A stretch of DNA of 64,000 bases from an uncultured Ruegeria sp. (GCF_947500045.1 NZ_CANMQQ010000010.1:112656-176655); one strand, 5' to 3'; shown: positions 35,291 through 44,806, counted from the first letter of the stretch. A program made the numbers and translations. The notes: a model not told the origin generated them from the letters alone.

Positions 35291-36283
35291 TCAATTGGCG
35301 GTCAGGCGGTCAAGAATGTCCTGTCCGACGACGTCCGCCACGTTCGGCCACACGGTTGCCTGTATGTGCGCCTTAATGGCATCCCGCTCTTCTTGCGAGA
35401 ATTCTACGATTTCCCAGTTTGCATCGACCAGCTGATCCACAAAGCCCTGGCTGCGTTCCCACGCCAGTCGGCTAATCTCTGCAGCAGCTGCGGCGGTTTC
35501 TTTGTCAACGACGGCGCGCTGTTCATCATTCAGCTCATCATAGAACCCCTGGTTGGCATAGATCATCGTGCTTTCGATGAAGGCATTGTAGGGTATATAG
35601 GTGTTGCCTACGTCACTCGCTGCAAAGGTTGTGTAGGCCCATTCCGGCGTACAGCAGATAGCACCATCAATGGTGCCGGCCTGCACGGCTGGGAACACTT
35701 CAGCCCAGTTCAGGGTTGTTACCTGATAACCCAGCTCTTCCATGGTTTGCTTTGCGATCTGTGAAGACCACGCGCGCACGTTCATTTCCTGGTTGCCCAA
35801 GCCGGTTGGGTCCGCAGGCCGCTCGGTCGCGATCATGCCGATCAGGCCCTCGCCAATGGTCGCCAGCGGCTGGATACCAAATGATGTCAGGATCTCTTCA
35901 AGAATTTGGTTGTATGTAGAATTTGGATCGCCATAGACCGCATCCAGTTCTTCCTTTGTGGTGACAAGGAAAGGGAGGCTATTGATCTCCAAGCGCGGAT
36001 CTTTCTGCGCATAGACCGTAGCATGAACCATATCCACATTGCCGCGGATGGCACTCTCAAGAAGCTCTTCTCCAGACCCGAGCTGGCCCGCCGGGAAGTA
36101 TTTGACTTTGAGGCCGACGCCGGCGTTTTCCATGTTCTCCGCCATTTGTTCTAGCACGGCGTTGCCGAAGTGTTCTGCAGGTACTGTACCAGCGATGCGA
36201 AGGCGCACATCTTGAGCAATAGCGGCTGACGCAGCCAACGTCGCTGCGGCAGTCATCATCATGAGACGAGACGTGAATTTCAT
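35291..36283 (-). CDS. dctP: TRAP transporter substrate-binding protein DctP
   Basis: A 330-residue periplasmic binding protein. The signal peptide is KFTSRLMMMTAAATLAASAAIA with cleavage before QDVRLR. The DctP fold shows AEHFGNAVLEQMAENMENAG, FPAGQLGSGEELLESAIRGNVDM near residue 66 and VRAWSSQIAKQTMEELGY near 150, whose arginine usually binds a substrate carboxylate. AGGAGA precedes ATG 36283; a longer frame upstream has no support. It is the first gene of the dctPQM-soxBDAG operon and probably captures an N-methylated amino acid. Confidence 0.9.
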   Translation of the reverse strand: MKFTSRLMMMTAAATLAASAAIAQDVRLRIAGTVPAEHFGNAVLEQMAENMENAGVGLKVKYFPAGQLGSGEELLESAIRGNVDMVHATVYAQKDPRLEINSLPFLVTTKEELDAVYGDPNSTYNQILEEILTSFGIQPLATIGEGLIGMIATERPADPTGLGNQEMNVRAWSSQIAKQTMEELGYQVTTLNWAEVFPAVQAGTIDGAICCTPEWAYTTFAASDVGNTYIPYNAFIESTMIYANQGFYDELNDEQRAVVDKETAAAAAEISRLAWERSQGFVDQLVDANWEIVEFSQEERDAIKAHIQATVWPNVADVVGQDILDRLTAN

Positions 36284-36786
36284 TTTTGTTCTCCTGTTGG
36301 TTTTAGAATTTGCTAAACAGCAACTCTTGAACATAGGTTGCCCTATGGTCAAACATAGGGAGGCAAATGGCATCATGGCAAGTGTTAGTTTTCTGGCCGA
36401 CTCCCAATAGGGCGGTGCTTACACAACAGCTAGGTCTCCAAATCCCTGCCAATCCAGACTAGGTTATTGATAGAAAGAGCTATTCTCGCAGGAAAACGGA
36501 AACGCCTTTGGTGCTTTGGGGGTCACGATGGTAATCAGTGAAAGCCCGTTTACACCGTGAATGTCTTGCGAGGGCCCGAATCAGTTGCGAGGTATTCGAG
36601 CAGGGCAGCCTGACATTGAAATTCTTGCCTCACTCAACACGTTTTGGACAACCGCCCGAGAAATGAAAGGTCTCAAAACGTGTCGGAGGCCCAAGCAGCA
36701 GAACTACTTGCAACACTTGCAGGTCAAAGACATATGAGCGTCTTACCCGGTTGACGACACCGACACCCATGACCGCAGTACTTTGA
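36284..36786. other. Divergent regulatory region dctP / AraC-type gene
   Basis: About 500 bases without a gene separate the dctP operon and its divergent regulator. It is longer than needed for two promoters. A set of CATAGG half-sites sits 49 bases upstream of the dctP start; the middle part shows no clear open frame. Confidence 0.5.
36332..36360. promoter_or_regulatory. Three CATAGG half-sites upstream of dctP
   Basis: CATAGG-TTGC-CCTATG is a perfect dyad (36332-36347), and a third copy CATAGGG follows in direct orientation at 36354, exactly 22 bases, two helix turns, after the first. Two-turn spacing suits a dimeric AraC-type or TetR-type regulator, both of which are encoded at this locus. 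Confidence 0.45.
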
Positions 36787-37746
36787 ATGATGCATGAATC
36801 TACAACAACATTCGAAATCTTTGTTCAGAATAAGTTTTCTGATCTTGAAGTGTCGTCGGTGGCGACTGTTCTATCAATGGCCAACCAAGTCTTAAACCGG
36901 AATTGCTTTCATTGGGTTTTTGTATCGGACACACCGGGTTTGGTGCAAAGTCGCAACGGGATGATCGTGAGGGCTGAGCCGTCTGTTTTTGATCATAACC
37001 TTAAAGACTTTATGGTGGTCGTCGGTGGTGACAGAATAAGTTCAAATGCTTGGTCTCCGAGGGCAAGAGCGATGCAACGAAGCAATCGTCCTGTTGTGAT
37101 GCTGTCAGAGGCAGCGACCGCATTTATTCGGGCCTATCGAAGTACAAGCCTACGCGCGACCACTCACTGGCGCGATGTTCAGGTTTTGAAGGAATTGGGC
37201 GTTTTTCCAAACGTATCGCTTCGATATGCAGAGGATTCCGGAGGTTTTATCACGTCGGCAGGGGGAAACTACACAGGCGAGCTGGTCATTGATCTCATAG
37301 CCAAAAGTCTATCCCACCAAGAAAAGGCGGAACTCGGCAGTCGACTGGTTCTGCAATCGATTCGCGACAGAAAATCCAGTCAGCCCTGCGGCACAAGCTA
37401 TTTGATGAACGCTTTCGGTCCACAAATTCTGGGAGCCATTCGGATTATGGAGGACAACGTCGAATTCCCGATTTCGACACGTAGTATCTCCATGACATTA
37501 GGATTGTCGGTGCGTCAGCTTGAGCGACTGTTCACGAAATACACCGGTACCTCTCCCGGCCGATATTACAAAAAGATTCGGGTCGGGAGAGCACACAATC
37601 TCGTCACAGAAACCAATCTGAGTCTGGTCGACGTCGCGTTTGCTACCGGTTTCGGATCTGTTGCGAGCTTAACCAGTGCATATAGATCGGAATACGGGAA
37701 AAGCCCGCGAGAGACACGAGTCAAAGATGCGCACAACATAAAATAG
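36787..37746 (+). CDS. GATase1-like AraC-family regulator (GbdR/SouR-like)
   Basis: A 319-residue regulator with an N-terminal DJ-1/PfpI-like domain (about 8-190) and a C-terminal AraC HTH pair (about 215-312). The effector half reads FEIFVQNKFSDLEVSSVATVLSMAN; the HTH half has MTLGLSVRQLERLFTKYTGTSPGRYYKKIRV and VAFATGFGSVASLTSAYRSEYGKSPRE. Relatives such as GbdR and SouR respond to glycine betaine, dimethylglycine or sarcosine and switch on their catabolism. It faces the dctPQM-soxBDAG operon, so it is the likely activator. The ribosome site is weak. Confidence 0.85.
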   Translation: MMHESTTTFEIFVQNKFSDLEVSSVATVLSMANQVLNRNCFHWVFVSDTPGLVQSRNGMIVRAEPSVFDHNLKDFMVVVGGDRISSNAWSPRARAMQRSNRPVVMLSEAATAFIRAYRSTSLRATTHWRDVQVLKELGVFPNVSLRYAEDSGGFITSAGGNYTGELVIDLIAKSLSHQEKAELGSRLVLQSIRDRKSSQPCGTSYLMNAFGPQILGAIRIMEDNVEFPISTRSISMTLGLSVRQLERLFTKYTGTSPGRYYKKIRVGRAHNLVTETNLSLVDVAFATGFGSVASLTSAYRSEYGKSPRETRVKDAHNIK

Positions 37747-37787
37747 AGCTATGTCCTGGCCGAACTTGCGGCTCAAACCAACAAAAA

Positions 37788-37818
37788 AGGCTGCGCGAAC
37801 TAATGTTCAGCGCAGCCT
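37788..37818 (-). terminator. Intrinsic terminator hairpin
   Basis: AGGCTGCGC GAAC TAAT GTTC A GCGCAGCCT makes a 13-bp stem with one bulged A and a four-base loop. On the complementary strand it runs straight into six T residues, a full intrinsic terminator for transcripts coming from the LysR side; for the AraC-type gene ending at 37746 the same hairpin has a weaker tail. Confidence 0.7.
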
Positions 37819-38277
37819 GTTCTTGATCGAAGGTGTTGGACGTTGACCTGTATCGTTAGGTCTAGCCAATACCTACTCTCTGAGAATTACAACATCATAA
37901 GCGCGACGTTGCCGGTTACTACGGCGATTGTCAACGCGATCATGATGGAAGCATCCTTCATAATTTTCATGCTGTTAGGCATCTTGGTGACTCCGAGATT
38001 TGCAGGTGTTTCTGAGGTGCAGTTAGACCTCATTGTGAGTCGGTAGAAGTGCCATTTTCGCATGCCAGATATGCAGTTTCGAGATAGATCGCCGCATCAG
38101 GATATGCTGCAAAATAAAGCTCAGGAAGCCGCAATACTGAGGCGCGTGAACAACCAAGATCACCCGAGGCCCAGGCTCAAAGATTCGATTACTATCGCTT
38201 CCCTTCTGAAGTACTGTCGTCTTTGCCTTATTTGGTTACGATCATTGTCTTGATGTCGATTTTGCAAAATCGGCAAG
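37819..38277. other. Non-coding spacer between convergent genes
   Basis: About 460 bases between the terminator and the end of the LysR gene. Small frames exist, including one of 67 codons at 37843, but it starts without a ribosome site and matches nothing I recognise. Confidence 0.45.
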
Positions 38278-39207
38278 CTATAGCGCAGGACTTCCCGGTG
38301 TCTTTGGCGCAGCCATTTCGCACCGGACCGCCTTGGAGCCCAACTCCGTTCTCAGCAACTCCAAAAATGCTTCGGTGACTTTGGAAGTCGGTTTGTCCTG
38401 GGGTGTCAAAACGCCAATCTGATATTGGATTAGCGGCTCAAATGGTATCCTAACCAACTCGTCATCAAAACCCCGACTGTTGATCGGGTCAACAAGAGCC
38501 ACCGCGCTACCCGATTTTATGAATTCAATCAGTGAAGCAAAGTATTGAGCTTCCAGGATAACGTTCCATTGAGCTTTCGCATTCGAGAAGGCCCGGGTGA
38601 TTTGATATGTGGTCATGTGATCGCGAAACAGTGCCACGAACGGCAAGCGATCCAAGTCTCGCGGCGTAAGAAGCTTGTGCTTAGCCAATGGGTGATTTCG
38701 CGCAACGATGCAATGGCAGGCATAGGTAAATTCTTCCGCATCGACACCTGCAAACTGTGATGGCTTCTCTGCTATTGCGATATCGAACATCTGGCTGGGA
38801 AGCTGTTCAATGACGACGTGTGAACTTCTCGATAACAGCCGTACCTTTACATTTTCTCGGGTCTCCAGAAATCGATTGATGAGCCCCGGTAGGAACTTGA
38901 GTGAAACGCCGGGAAAGGCAGAGATGGTCAGATGGCCTGTCTCCCCTTGCCGCAACCGTGTTGCGGCTTCGTTTGCCCGGACGACTGCCTCTAGCAATCT
39001 TTGAGCATCCTCGTAAAAGATCAGCGCTTCGGGTGTTGGTTGCAGACGTCCTGATTTGCGCAAAAACAGCTGAAACCCCAACCGATGCTCCAGCGTGGCG
39101 ATCGTATTGCTGACCGCAGGCTGCGAAATACCCAACATTTGCGAAGCCCGCGTCATGGTTCCGGCGGTCATAATCGCTTGAAAGCATTCAATTTCTCTAA
39201 TTTGCAT
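38278..39207 (-). CDS. LysR-family regulator of the TAXI-TRAP operon
   Basis: A 309-residue LysR regulator with the HTH IECFQAIMTAGTMTRASQMLGISQPAVSNTIATLEHRLGFQLF and an effector domain from about residue 92 (HLTISAFPGVSLKFLPGLI). ATG 39207 is preferred over a GTG three codons upstream because LysR proteins start right before this helix. It is divergent from the TAXI receptor gene with a 111-base gap full of AT-rich dyads. It probably controls uptake and cleavage of the substrate of that operon. Confidence 0.87.
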   Translation of the reverse strand: MQIREIECFQAIMTAGTMTRASQMLGISQPAVSNTIATLEHRLGFQLFLRKSGRLQPTPEALIFYEDAQRLLEAVVRANEAATRLRQGETGHLTISAFPGVSLKFLPGLINRFLETRENVKVRLLSRSSHVVIEQLPSQMFDIAIAEKPSQFAGVDAEEFTYACHCIVARNHPLAKHKLLTPRDLDRLPFVALFRDHMTTYQITRAFSNAKAQWNVILEAQYFASLIEFIKSGSAVALVDPINSRGFDDELVRIPFEPLIQYQIGVLTPQDKPTSKVTEAFLELLRTELGSKAVRCEMAAPKTPGSPAL

Positions 39208-39216
39208 ACGAAGCAC

Positions 39217-39252
39217 TATAATTAACGTTTATAATCGATCCAACTATAATTA
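39217..39252. promoter_or_regulatory. AT-rich dyad and repeat between LysR and TAXI genes
   Basis: TATAA-N7-TTATA (39217-39233) has the T-N11-A spacing of LysR boxes. ACTATAATTA occurs twice as a direct repeat, at 39215 and 39243, 28 bases apart. Both lie in the divergent promoter region and are good LysR-binding candidates. Confidence 0.45.
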
Positions 39253-39318
39253 TTAGATTTGATTGCCTGCAAACCGTAATTTTCCCGCGTATCGGAACAA
39301 AACACGTGGGAGCAAACA

Positions 39319-40305
39319 ATGAAGATTCTTCTGGCTACAGCGTCAATTGCTGCACTGATATCGCTTGGAACGTCCGCGCCTGCACAGGCTGAAACCAAGT
39401 TCATCACGATCGGAACAGGTGGCCCGACCGGCGTATACTTCGTTGCGGGCAACGCGATCTGCCGAATGATACACAAAGAAGCCGCTGAGGGCCGCAAGGA
39501 AGGCCGAAAACATGGCTTTCGTTGCGCCGCGCCGTCAAGCAACGGATCAACTTACAATCTCGCGCAAATATCGCAGGGTGAGTTTGAGTTCGGCGTTTCA
39601 CAATCTGACTGGCAGTACTACGCCGTTAACGGGACATCTGACAAAGTTGTCAACGACGAAGGATTTCGAGCGGTTTTCTCAGTACACCCTGAGCCGTTTC
39701 AGCTGATTGTTGCCGCTGACTCCGGCATCAATTCCTGGATGGATCTTGAGGGGAAAAAATTGAACATCGGCAACCCCGGCTCCGGTCAACGCGGTACGAC
39801 CGAGTTGCTGATGGAGCGATACGGGACGGACCGGGACTTCTTTGGCCTGGTAACAGAAATGACGTCCTCAGAACATTCTAATGCGCTTTGTGACGGCAAC
39901 ATCGATGCCTTTACTTACGTGGTCGGCGTACCGAACTCGGGCGTGGCCGTGGCGACTGAAGGATGCGGTGCACAAATCGTAACGCTCGACACGGAAGTAG
40001 AACAGACCTTGATCGACGAGCGCCCCTTCTATGCCGCAACCAGCATCCCGGCGAGCGTGTATTCCTCCCAGAAGGAAGATGTGACGACCTTTGGCGGCTA
40101 CGCAACGATCGTGTCGCATGAAAGCGTTGACCCAGACGTGGTTTATGAAGTCGTACGCGCGGTATTTGAGAACCTGGACGACTTCCGCGCACTTCATCCC
40201 GCCTTCGCAAATCTCGATCCGGACAGCATGATCAACAATGGGAATTCTGCCCCGCTACACGAGGGCGCAGCGCGGTACTACCGTGAAAAAGGCTGGATCG
40301 AGTAA
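39319..40305 (+). CDS. TAXI-family TRAP substrate-binding protein
   Basis: A 328-residue periplasmic receptor of the TAXI type. The signal peptide ends about residue 25 (TSAPAQA before ETKFITIG). The family core ITIGTGGPTGVYFVAGNAICRM follows at once, and LNIGNPGSGQRGTTELLMER is near residue 150. TAXI receptors serve the fused TRAP permease encoded just downstream and bind glutamate-like or other organic acids. GGGAG precedes the ATG. The neighbouring M20 peptidase suggests that an N-acyl or peptide-like amino acid derivative is imported. Confidence 0.9.
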   Translation: MKILLATASIAALISLGTSAPAQAETKFITIGTGGPTGVYFVAGNAICRMIHKEAAEGRKEGRKHGFRCAAPSSNGSTYNLAQISQGEFEFGVSQSDWQYYAVNGTSDKVVNDEGFRAVFSVHPEPFQLIVAADSGINSWMDLEGKKLNIGNPGSGQRGTTELLMERYGTDRDFFGLVTEMTSSEHSNALCDGNIDAFTYVVGVPNSGVAVATEGCGAQIVTLDTEVEQTLIDERPFYAATSIPASVYSSQKEDVTTFGGYATIVSHESVDPDVVYEVVRAVFENLDDFRALHPAFANLDPDSMINNGNSAPLHEGAARYYREKGWIE

Positions 40306-40331
40306 CTTCTCCCTCCCGTTCGATCCGCACA

Positions 40332-40356
40332 GGTCTCTGCCGATTAGGCAGAGACC
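40332..40356 (+). repeat. Intercistronic stem-loop between TAXI receptor and permease
   Basis: GGTCTCTGCC-GATTA-GGCAGAGACC is a perfect 10-bp hairpin in the 75-base gap after the receptor stop. There is no T-run. As at 35252-35284, it directly follows the binding-protein gene of a TRAP operon and probably sets its expression above that of the permease. Confidence 0.7.
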
Positions 40357-40380
40357 GAACAAACTATCTAGGGATCCGTC

Positions 40381-42753
40381 ATGTCTGCGAAATCACTACA
40401 GCAAGAAGCTGTTGATGAAGTCCTCAAAGTCGAACGTCAAGATTACTTCGGCGCCTGGCCCAAAACATTCATCACATTTGCCGCCCTTTGGTCTCTGTAC
40501 CAGCTTTGGATTGCCTCACCGATCCCCTACGCGCTTGGCTGGGGCATCTTCGTAGACCTGCCCGCACGGGGTATTCATCTGGCGTTTGGGCTATTCCTTT
40601 GCTTTCTCTTGTTTCCGACAAAATTCGAAGAAGCAAGAAAGGGTAAGGCTTGGTTCAGCCTGATTTTGGCAATCATCGCAGCTGGTTGCGCGCTGTATGT
40701 ATTTCTGGGCTATGACGGCATAGTTCTCAGGGCTGGTATCTTGGATAGCGTTGAATTCCTGGGCCTGAGCATTCCCTACGAGGTGATTTTGTCAGCCGTC
40801 GGGATGATCCTATTGCTTGAAGCAACGCGCAGGGGCGTCGGGTTGCCGCTGGTGATTGTCTGCGGCGTGTTCATGATCTACTCGCTGTTTGGACCCTACA
40901 TGCCCGAGATCATCTCTCACCGTGGTGTCTCAATCTCTCGTATGGTCGGGTATAACTGGCTGACCAGCGAGGCTATATTCGGCATCCCGATCGCGGTATC
41001 GCTGAGTTACGTGTTTCTCTTCGTCCTATTTGGCGCTTTCATGGATACCGCTGGGGCTGGGAAGTTCTTCCTTGATCTGTCCTTTGCCGCCGTCGGCAAA
41101 TACAGAGGCGGGCCCGCAAAGGCAGCCATCCTGGCATCCGGATTGACCGGCATGATTTCAGGATCGTCGATCGCTAACACCGTCACAACGGGCGCATTCA
41201 CGATCCCGGTGATGAAAAAGACCGGGTTCCCGGGAGACAAGGCGGGAGCCATCGAAGTCTCGGCATCGATCAACGGTCAGCTGATGCCGCCAATCATGGG
41301 CGCGTCAGCCTTCATCATCGCGGAATTCATCGGGATCTCGTACTACGATGTTATCGTGCACGCGATGATCCCGGCCTTCATCGCCTATATTTCGCTCTTC
41401 TATATCTCTCATCTTGAAAGCCTGAAGATGGGGCTTGTGGGCCTGCCAAAACCCGACCTGCCTGCGATTGGAAAAACGTTCCGGGAAGGCGCTTATTTCC
41501 TCGTGCCAATCGGCATGCTGGTTTATCTGCTTCTGGTGAAACGCTGGAGCCCTGGTAGTGCTGTTTTCTGGTCGATCATGATGATGGCCGGCATCATCCT
41601 GCTCCAGCAGGTGGTTCTTGCGCGGCAACACGGCCTGACGGTAGCAAAGGGACTTCGTTCGGGCGGGACCATCGTTTTCTATTCGCTGGTGGCCGGGGCC
41701 AAATCGATGACGGCCGTCACAGCGGCCGTCGGTGCGGCCGGTATCATCGTCGGTATTGTTTCGTCGACCGGCCTGAACAACGCTATGCTTGGAATTGTCG
41801 AGGCACTGTCGCAGGGCAACATTTACATCCTTCTGGCACTGGTGGCCGTGGTAAGCATCATTCTGGGGATGGGTCTGCCGACAACCGCGAATTACATCGT
41901 CGTGGCCTCGCTGATGGCCGGGGTGATGGTCGAGCTTGGCAATGCGTCGGGTCTGGTTCTACCGCTGATCGCCGTGCATCTTTATGTGTTCTACTTCGGT
42001 CTAATGGCTGATGCCACGCCACCAGTTTGCTTGGCGGCATTCGCGGCTTCCGCGATATCTGGAGCGGACCCCATGAAAACTGGCGTTCAATCTTTCAAAT
42101 ATGCGATCCGCACAGCCATCCTTCCGATTGTGTTCATTTTCAATCCTGAGCTTTTGCTGGTGGGAGTAGAGAGTGTCTGGCACGGCATAATGATCTTCGT
42201 TGTCGCGCTCATGGCTATCTTTGCCTTCTCGTCTTTGACGCTGCAGTGGATGTTCGTGCGCCTAAAACTGGTCGAAGCAGTATTGCTGGTATTTGTCGTC
42301 ATCAGCCTGTTCCGTCCAGACTTCGTACTGGACCGCTTTAGCCCCGCTTTCAAAGTCGTTCCGTTGACCCAATTGATGGCAAGTGAAGGTTCAATCGAGG
42401 CAGGGCAGAAGGTGCGTATCTACGTGACCCGCGAAACCGAATACGGGGATCGCTTCAAACTATTCACAGCGACTGTACCTGATGCATCCGACAATATCCT
42501 GAAAGCCGTTGGGGTCTCGCTTGATGCCGAAGGCGATGGCCGCATCAGCGTATCGGACATTGCTTTCAACGGCCCTGCGGAACAGCTTGGAATAACCTGG
42601 GGTGACTACGTGACTTCGGTTGGCCTGGAACAATCCGGGCGTATGCCCAAGGAGATCATCTATATCTTCGGTATCCTGGCATACGCTGCGGTGATCGTGA
42701 TGCAACGCCGTAGATTGAAAAAAACCAAACAGCCAAATCTGGTGGAAGCGTGA
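40381..42753 (+). CDS. TRAP transporter fused permease (4TM/12TM)
   Basis: A 790-residue permease in which the small and large TRAP subunits are one chain. The first 200 residues hold the DctQ-like helices. The DctM-like core contains GLTGMISGSSIANTVTTGAF near residue 257, NGQLMPPIMGASAFIIAEF near 298 and LGMGLPTTANYIVVASL near 495. A C-terminal DUF3394-type soluble section (about 660-760, LDAEGDGRISVSDIAFNGP) precedes a last helix. It works with the TAXI receptor upstream. It is followed two bases later by an M20 peptidase gene. Confidence 0.9.
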   Translation: MSAKSLQQEAVDEVLKVERQDYFGAWPKTFITFAALWSLYQLWIASPIPYALGWGIFVDLPARGIHLAFGLFLCFLLFPTKFEEARKGKAWFSLILAIIAAGCALYVFLGYDGIVLRAGILDSVEFLGLSIPYEVILSAVGMILLLEATRRGVGLPLVIVCGVFMIYSLFGPYMPEIISHRGVSISRMVGYNWLTSEAIFGIPIAVSLSYVFLFVLFGAFMDTAGAGKFFLDLSFAAVGKYRGGPAKAAILASGLTGMISGSSIANTVTTGAFTIPVMKKTGFPGDKAGAIEVSASINGQLMPPIMGASAFIIAEFIGISYYDVIVHAMIPAFIAYISLFYISHLESLKMGLVGLPKPDLPAIGKTFREGAYFLVPIGMLVYLLLVKRWSPGSAVFWSIMMMAGIILLQQVVLARQHGLTVAKGLRSGGTIVFYSLVAGAKSMTAVTAAVGAAGIIVGIVSSTGLNNAMLGIVEALSQGNIYILLALVAVVSIILGMGLPTTANYIVVASLMAGVMVELGNASGLVLPLIAVHLYVFYFGLMADATPPVCLAAFAASAISGADPMKTGVQSFKYAIRTAILPIVFIFNPELLLVGVESVWHGIMIFVVALMAIFAFSSLTLQWMFVRLKLVEAVLLVFVVISLFRPDFVLDRFSPAFKVVPLTQLMASEGSIEAGQKVRIYVTRETEYGDRFKLFTATVPDASDNILKAVGVSLDAEGDGRISVSDIAFNGPAEQLGITWGDYVTSVGLEQSGRMPKEIIYIFGILAYAAVIVMQRRRLKKTKQPNLVEA

Positions 42754-42755
42754 CA

Positions 42756-44027
42756 ATGGACGTAAATCTGACCGAGAAGAATCTGCGTAACAAGATTAGG
42801 TTCTGGCTCAAAGATAATCGCGATCAAGTTGTTGATCTGACCTTGCGCCTGGTCAGAATCAAAAGCCAGCAGCCCGAAGGAGACGTTCGGGCGATGGCCA
42901 ATGAGATCGAAGCCTACGCGTCCACAATCCCAGGGGCGGAGATCGAGCGTTTCGTGTCGGAAGAACCCGTGCACAACTTGGTTATCCGGTTGCGCGGCAA
43001 CCGGCCTGGAAGGCGCCTGATCTTCAACGGCCACATGGATACCTTTCCCGCCGGCGATCTATCCAATTGGACACGCGATCCATTGGGGGAAGTGGATGGT
43101 GACAAGGCATACGGGCTGGGTATTTCCGACATGAAGGGCGGTATTGCGGCCAGCCTGTTGGCGATGAAGTGTCTCGCCGAAACTGGCGCGGACTTTCCCG
43201 GCGAAATCGTTGGCACTTTTGTCGGCGATGAGGAAACAATGGGGGTGCTTGGCACGCAGCATCTTCTCGACAATGTTCCGCACGCCAAAGGAGATGCCAT
43301 GATCAGTGGAGATGTCGGGTCTCCTCACATTTTGCGGTTTGGCGAGAAGGGCATGATCTGGGCAAAGGTGACGGCGAAAGGCAGATCGACACACGCGGCG
43401 CATGTCCACAAGGGAGAAAGCGCGATTGAAAAGCTGACGGCGGTCATGGAAAGCTTCAAATCCTTGCGTTCGTTTCCGGTTGATGTCTCGGGCAACAATG
43501 TCGTGTCAATGATTGACCTTTGGTCCGACAAATCGGAAAGCCTGTCGGGAGAGGGTGAAACCGATGTATTGAAAAACGTGACAGTGACCTTTGGCACCAT
43601 GGAAGGTGGTAGACTGTCAAATCTGGTTGCCGATCGGGCAGCTTTTACCTGCGACATCCGCCTGCCGGTTGGTGTCTCGGTCGAAAAGATCGAAACAGAG
43701 GTCACGCGCATCTGCGATGCGGTCGACGATCTCGAACTTGAAATCACGCGCCGCTACGAAGCCAGCTGGACTGCGCCGGACCATCCGGTGATAGAAGCAG
43801 TACGTCAGAACTGCACCACTGTTCTTGGGGAAGAGCCGGCGGTAACCATGCGTGTCGGGGCATCGGATGCGCGGCTTTATAGATATGCAGGTGTCCCAAC
43901 CGTTGTGTGCGGTCTGATGGCCTTTAACCTCGGTGCCCCTGACGAGCACATCATGCTCGATGAACTATATGCTCTCGTCGATATTTTCGCATTGTCAGCG
44001 CACGATTACCTGGTGGGCAATGCTTGA
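42756..44027 (+). CDS. M20 zinc peptidase/deacylase
   Basis: A 423-residue M20 family hydrolase related to ArgE/DapE. The metal ligands are in FNGHMDTFPAGDLSNW near residue 90 and LGISDMKGGIAAS near 123; FVGDEETMGVLG near 155 has the catalytic glutamate pair. The dimerisation lid runs from about 195 to 310. ATG 42756 follows GGAAG and comes two bases after the permease stop. Transport and hydrolysis in one operon point to an acylated amino acid, dipeptide or carbamoyl compound as nutrient. The last eight bases overlap the TauE/SafE gene. Confidence 0.85.
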   Translation: MDVNLTEKNLRNKIRFWLKDNRDQVVDLTLRLVRIKSQQPEGDVRAMANEIEAYASTIPGAEIERFVSEEPVHNLVIRLRGNRPGRRLIFNGHMDTFPAGDLSNWTRDPLGEVDGDKAYGLGISDMKGGIAASLLAMKCLAETGADFPGEIVGTFVGDEETMGVLGTQHLLDNVPHAKGDAMISGDVGSPHILRFGEKGMIWAKVTAKGRSTHAAHVHKGESAIEKLTAVMESFKSLRSFPVDVSGNNVVSMIDLWSDKSESLSGEGETDVLKNVTVTFGTMEGGRLSNLVADRAAFTCDIRLPVGVSVEKIETEVTRICDAVDDLELEITRRYEASWTAPDHPVIEAVRQNCTTVLGEEPAVTMRVGASDARLYRYAGVPTVVCGLMAFNLGAPDEHIMLDELYALVDIFALSAHDYLVGNA

Positions 44028-44763
44028 TATCACAATTATTGCAATCGCTGCGTTTTTTGCGGGCATCCTGAATGCAATTGCTGGCGGAGGCAGCTTTCTT
44101 ACATTCCCGGCACTTGTTTTTGTTGGTGTGCCTCCAATTCCTGCGAACGCAACAAGCGCTGTTGCGGTTTTCCCAGGGTATCTCAGCAGCGCGGCTGGTT
44201 TCCTCGCAGAAATTCGGGATTTCCACCGGCGTGAGCTCTACTTCTTTCTGGGCTTATCCGTACTGGGCGGGGTGTTGGGGGCGGTTTTGCTGCTTGTAAC
44301 ACCATCCGAGGTGTTCAGTTTTATCGTTCCTTGGTTGCTGCTCTTAGCGACGCTTCTCTTCGCATTTGACAAGAAAATACGTGCTTGGGCCAAGAGTGAC
44401 GAGCACGTGAACCCTGTCGGGAAAACGGCAGCTACATTGGCGGTGACCACATACGGAGGTTACTTCAACGGTGGATTGGGCATTGTCTTGCTTTCCCTGT
44501 TTTCCGGGCTGGGTTTTCGCGACATGAATCTGATGAATGGGCTCAAGAACATTCTATCCTTCATTCTGTCCGGCGCCTCTGTTGCAACGTTTCTGATTGC
44601 AGGCATCGTCTACTTAAAAGAAGCGTCGATCATGATGATAGTTGCGGCCTTGGGCGGCTATGTAGGGGCAAAGATATCCCGGAAATTGCCAGTATCCGTG
44701 ATCAGAACAATCGTCATCGTCGTCGGCTTGGGAATGACTTTGATTTTTTTTGTGCAGACTTAG
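44020..44763 (+). CDS. TauE/SafE-family membrane permease
   Basis: A 247-residue inner-membrane protein of the TauE/SafE family, with about eight membrane helices. AAFFAGILNAIAGGGSFLTFPAL at the start is the family signature, repeated more weakly as YGGYFNGGLGIVLLSLF near residue 145. Members export sulfite or sulfoacetate or carry organosulfur compounds. ATG 44020 overlaps the peptidase stop by eight bases, so the product of the peptidase reaction may be what it exports. A hairpin with A- and T-runs follows at 44807. Confidence 0.85.
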   Translation: MLDITIIAIAAFFAGILNAIAGGGSFLTFPALVFVGVPPIPANATSAVAVFPGYLSSAAGFLAEIRDFHRRELYFFLGLSVLGGVLGAVLLLVTPSEVFSFIVPWLLLLATLLFAFDKKIRAWAKSDEHVNPVGKTAATLAVTTYGGYFNGGLGIVLLSLFSGLGFRDMNLMNGLKNILSFILSGASVATFLIAGIVYLKEASIMMIVAALGGYVGAKISRKLPVSVIRTIVIVVGLGMTLIFFVQT

Positions 44764-44806
44764 TACATGTGACCTAACGAGTATTCTCAAACTTGGCTAA
44801 GATGAA

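Noticed and set aside
37843..38046. 67-codon frame with a hydrophobic part
   Set aside because: It begins within the terminator region without a ribosome site.
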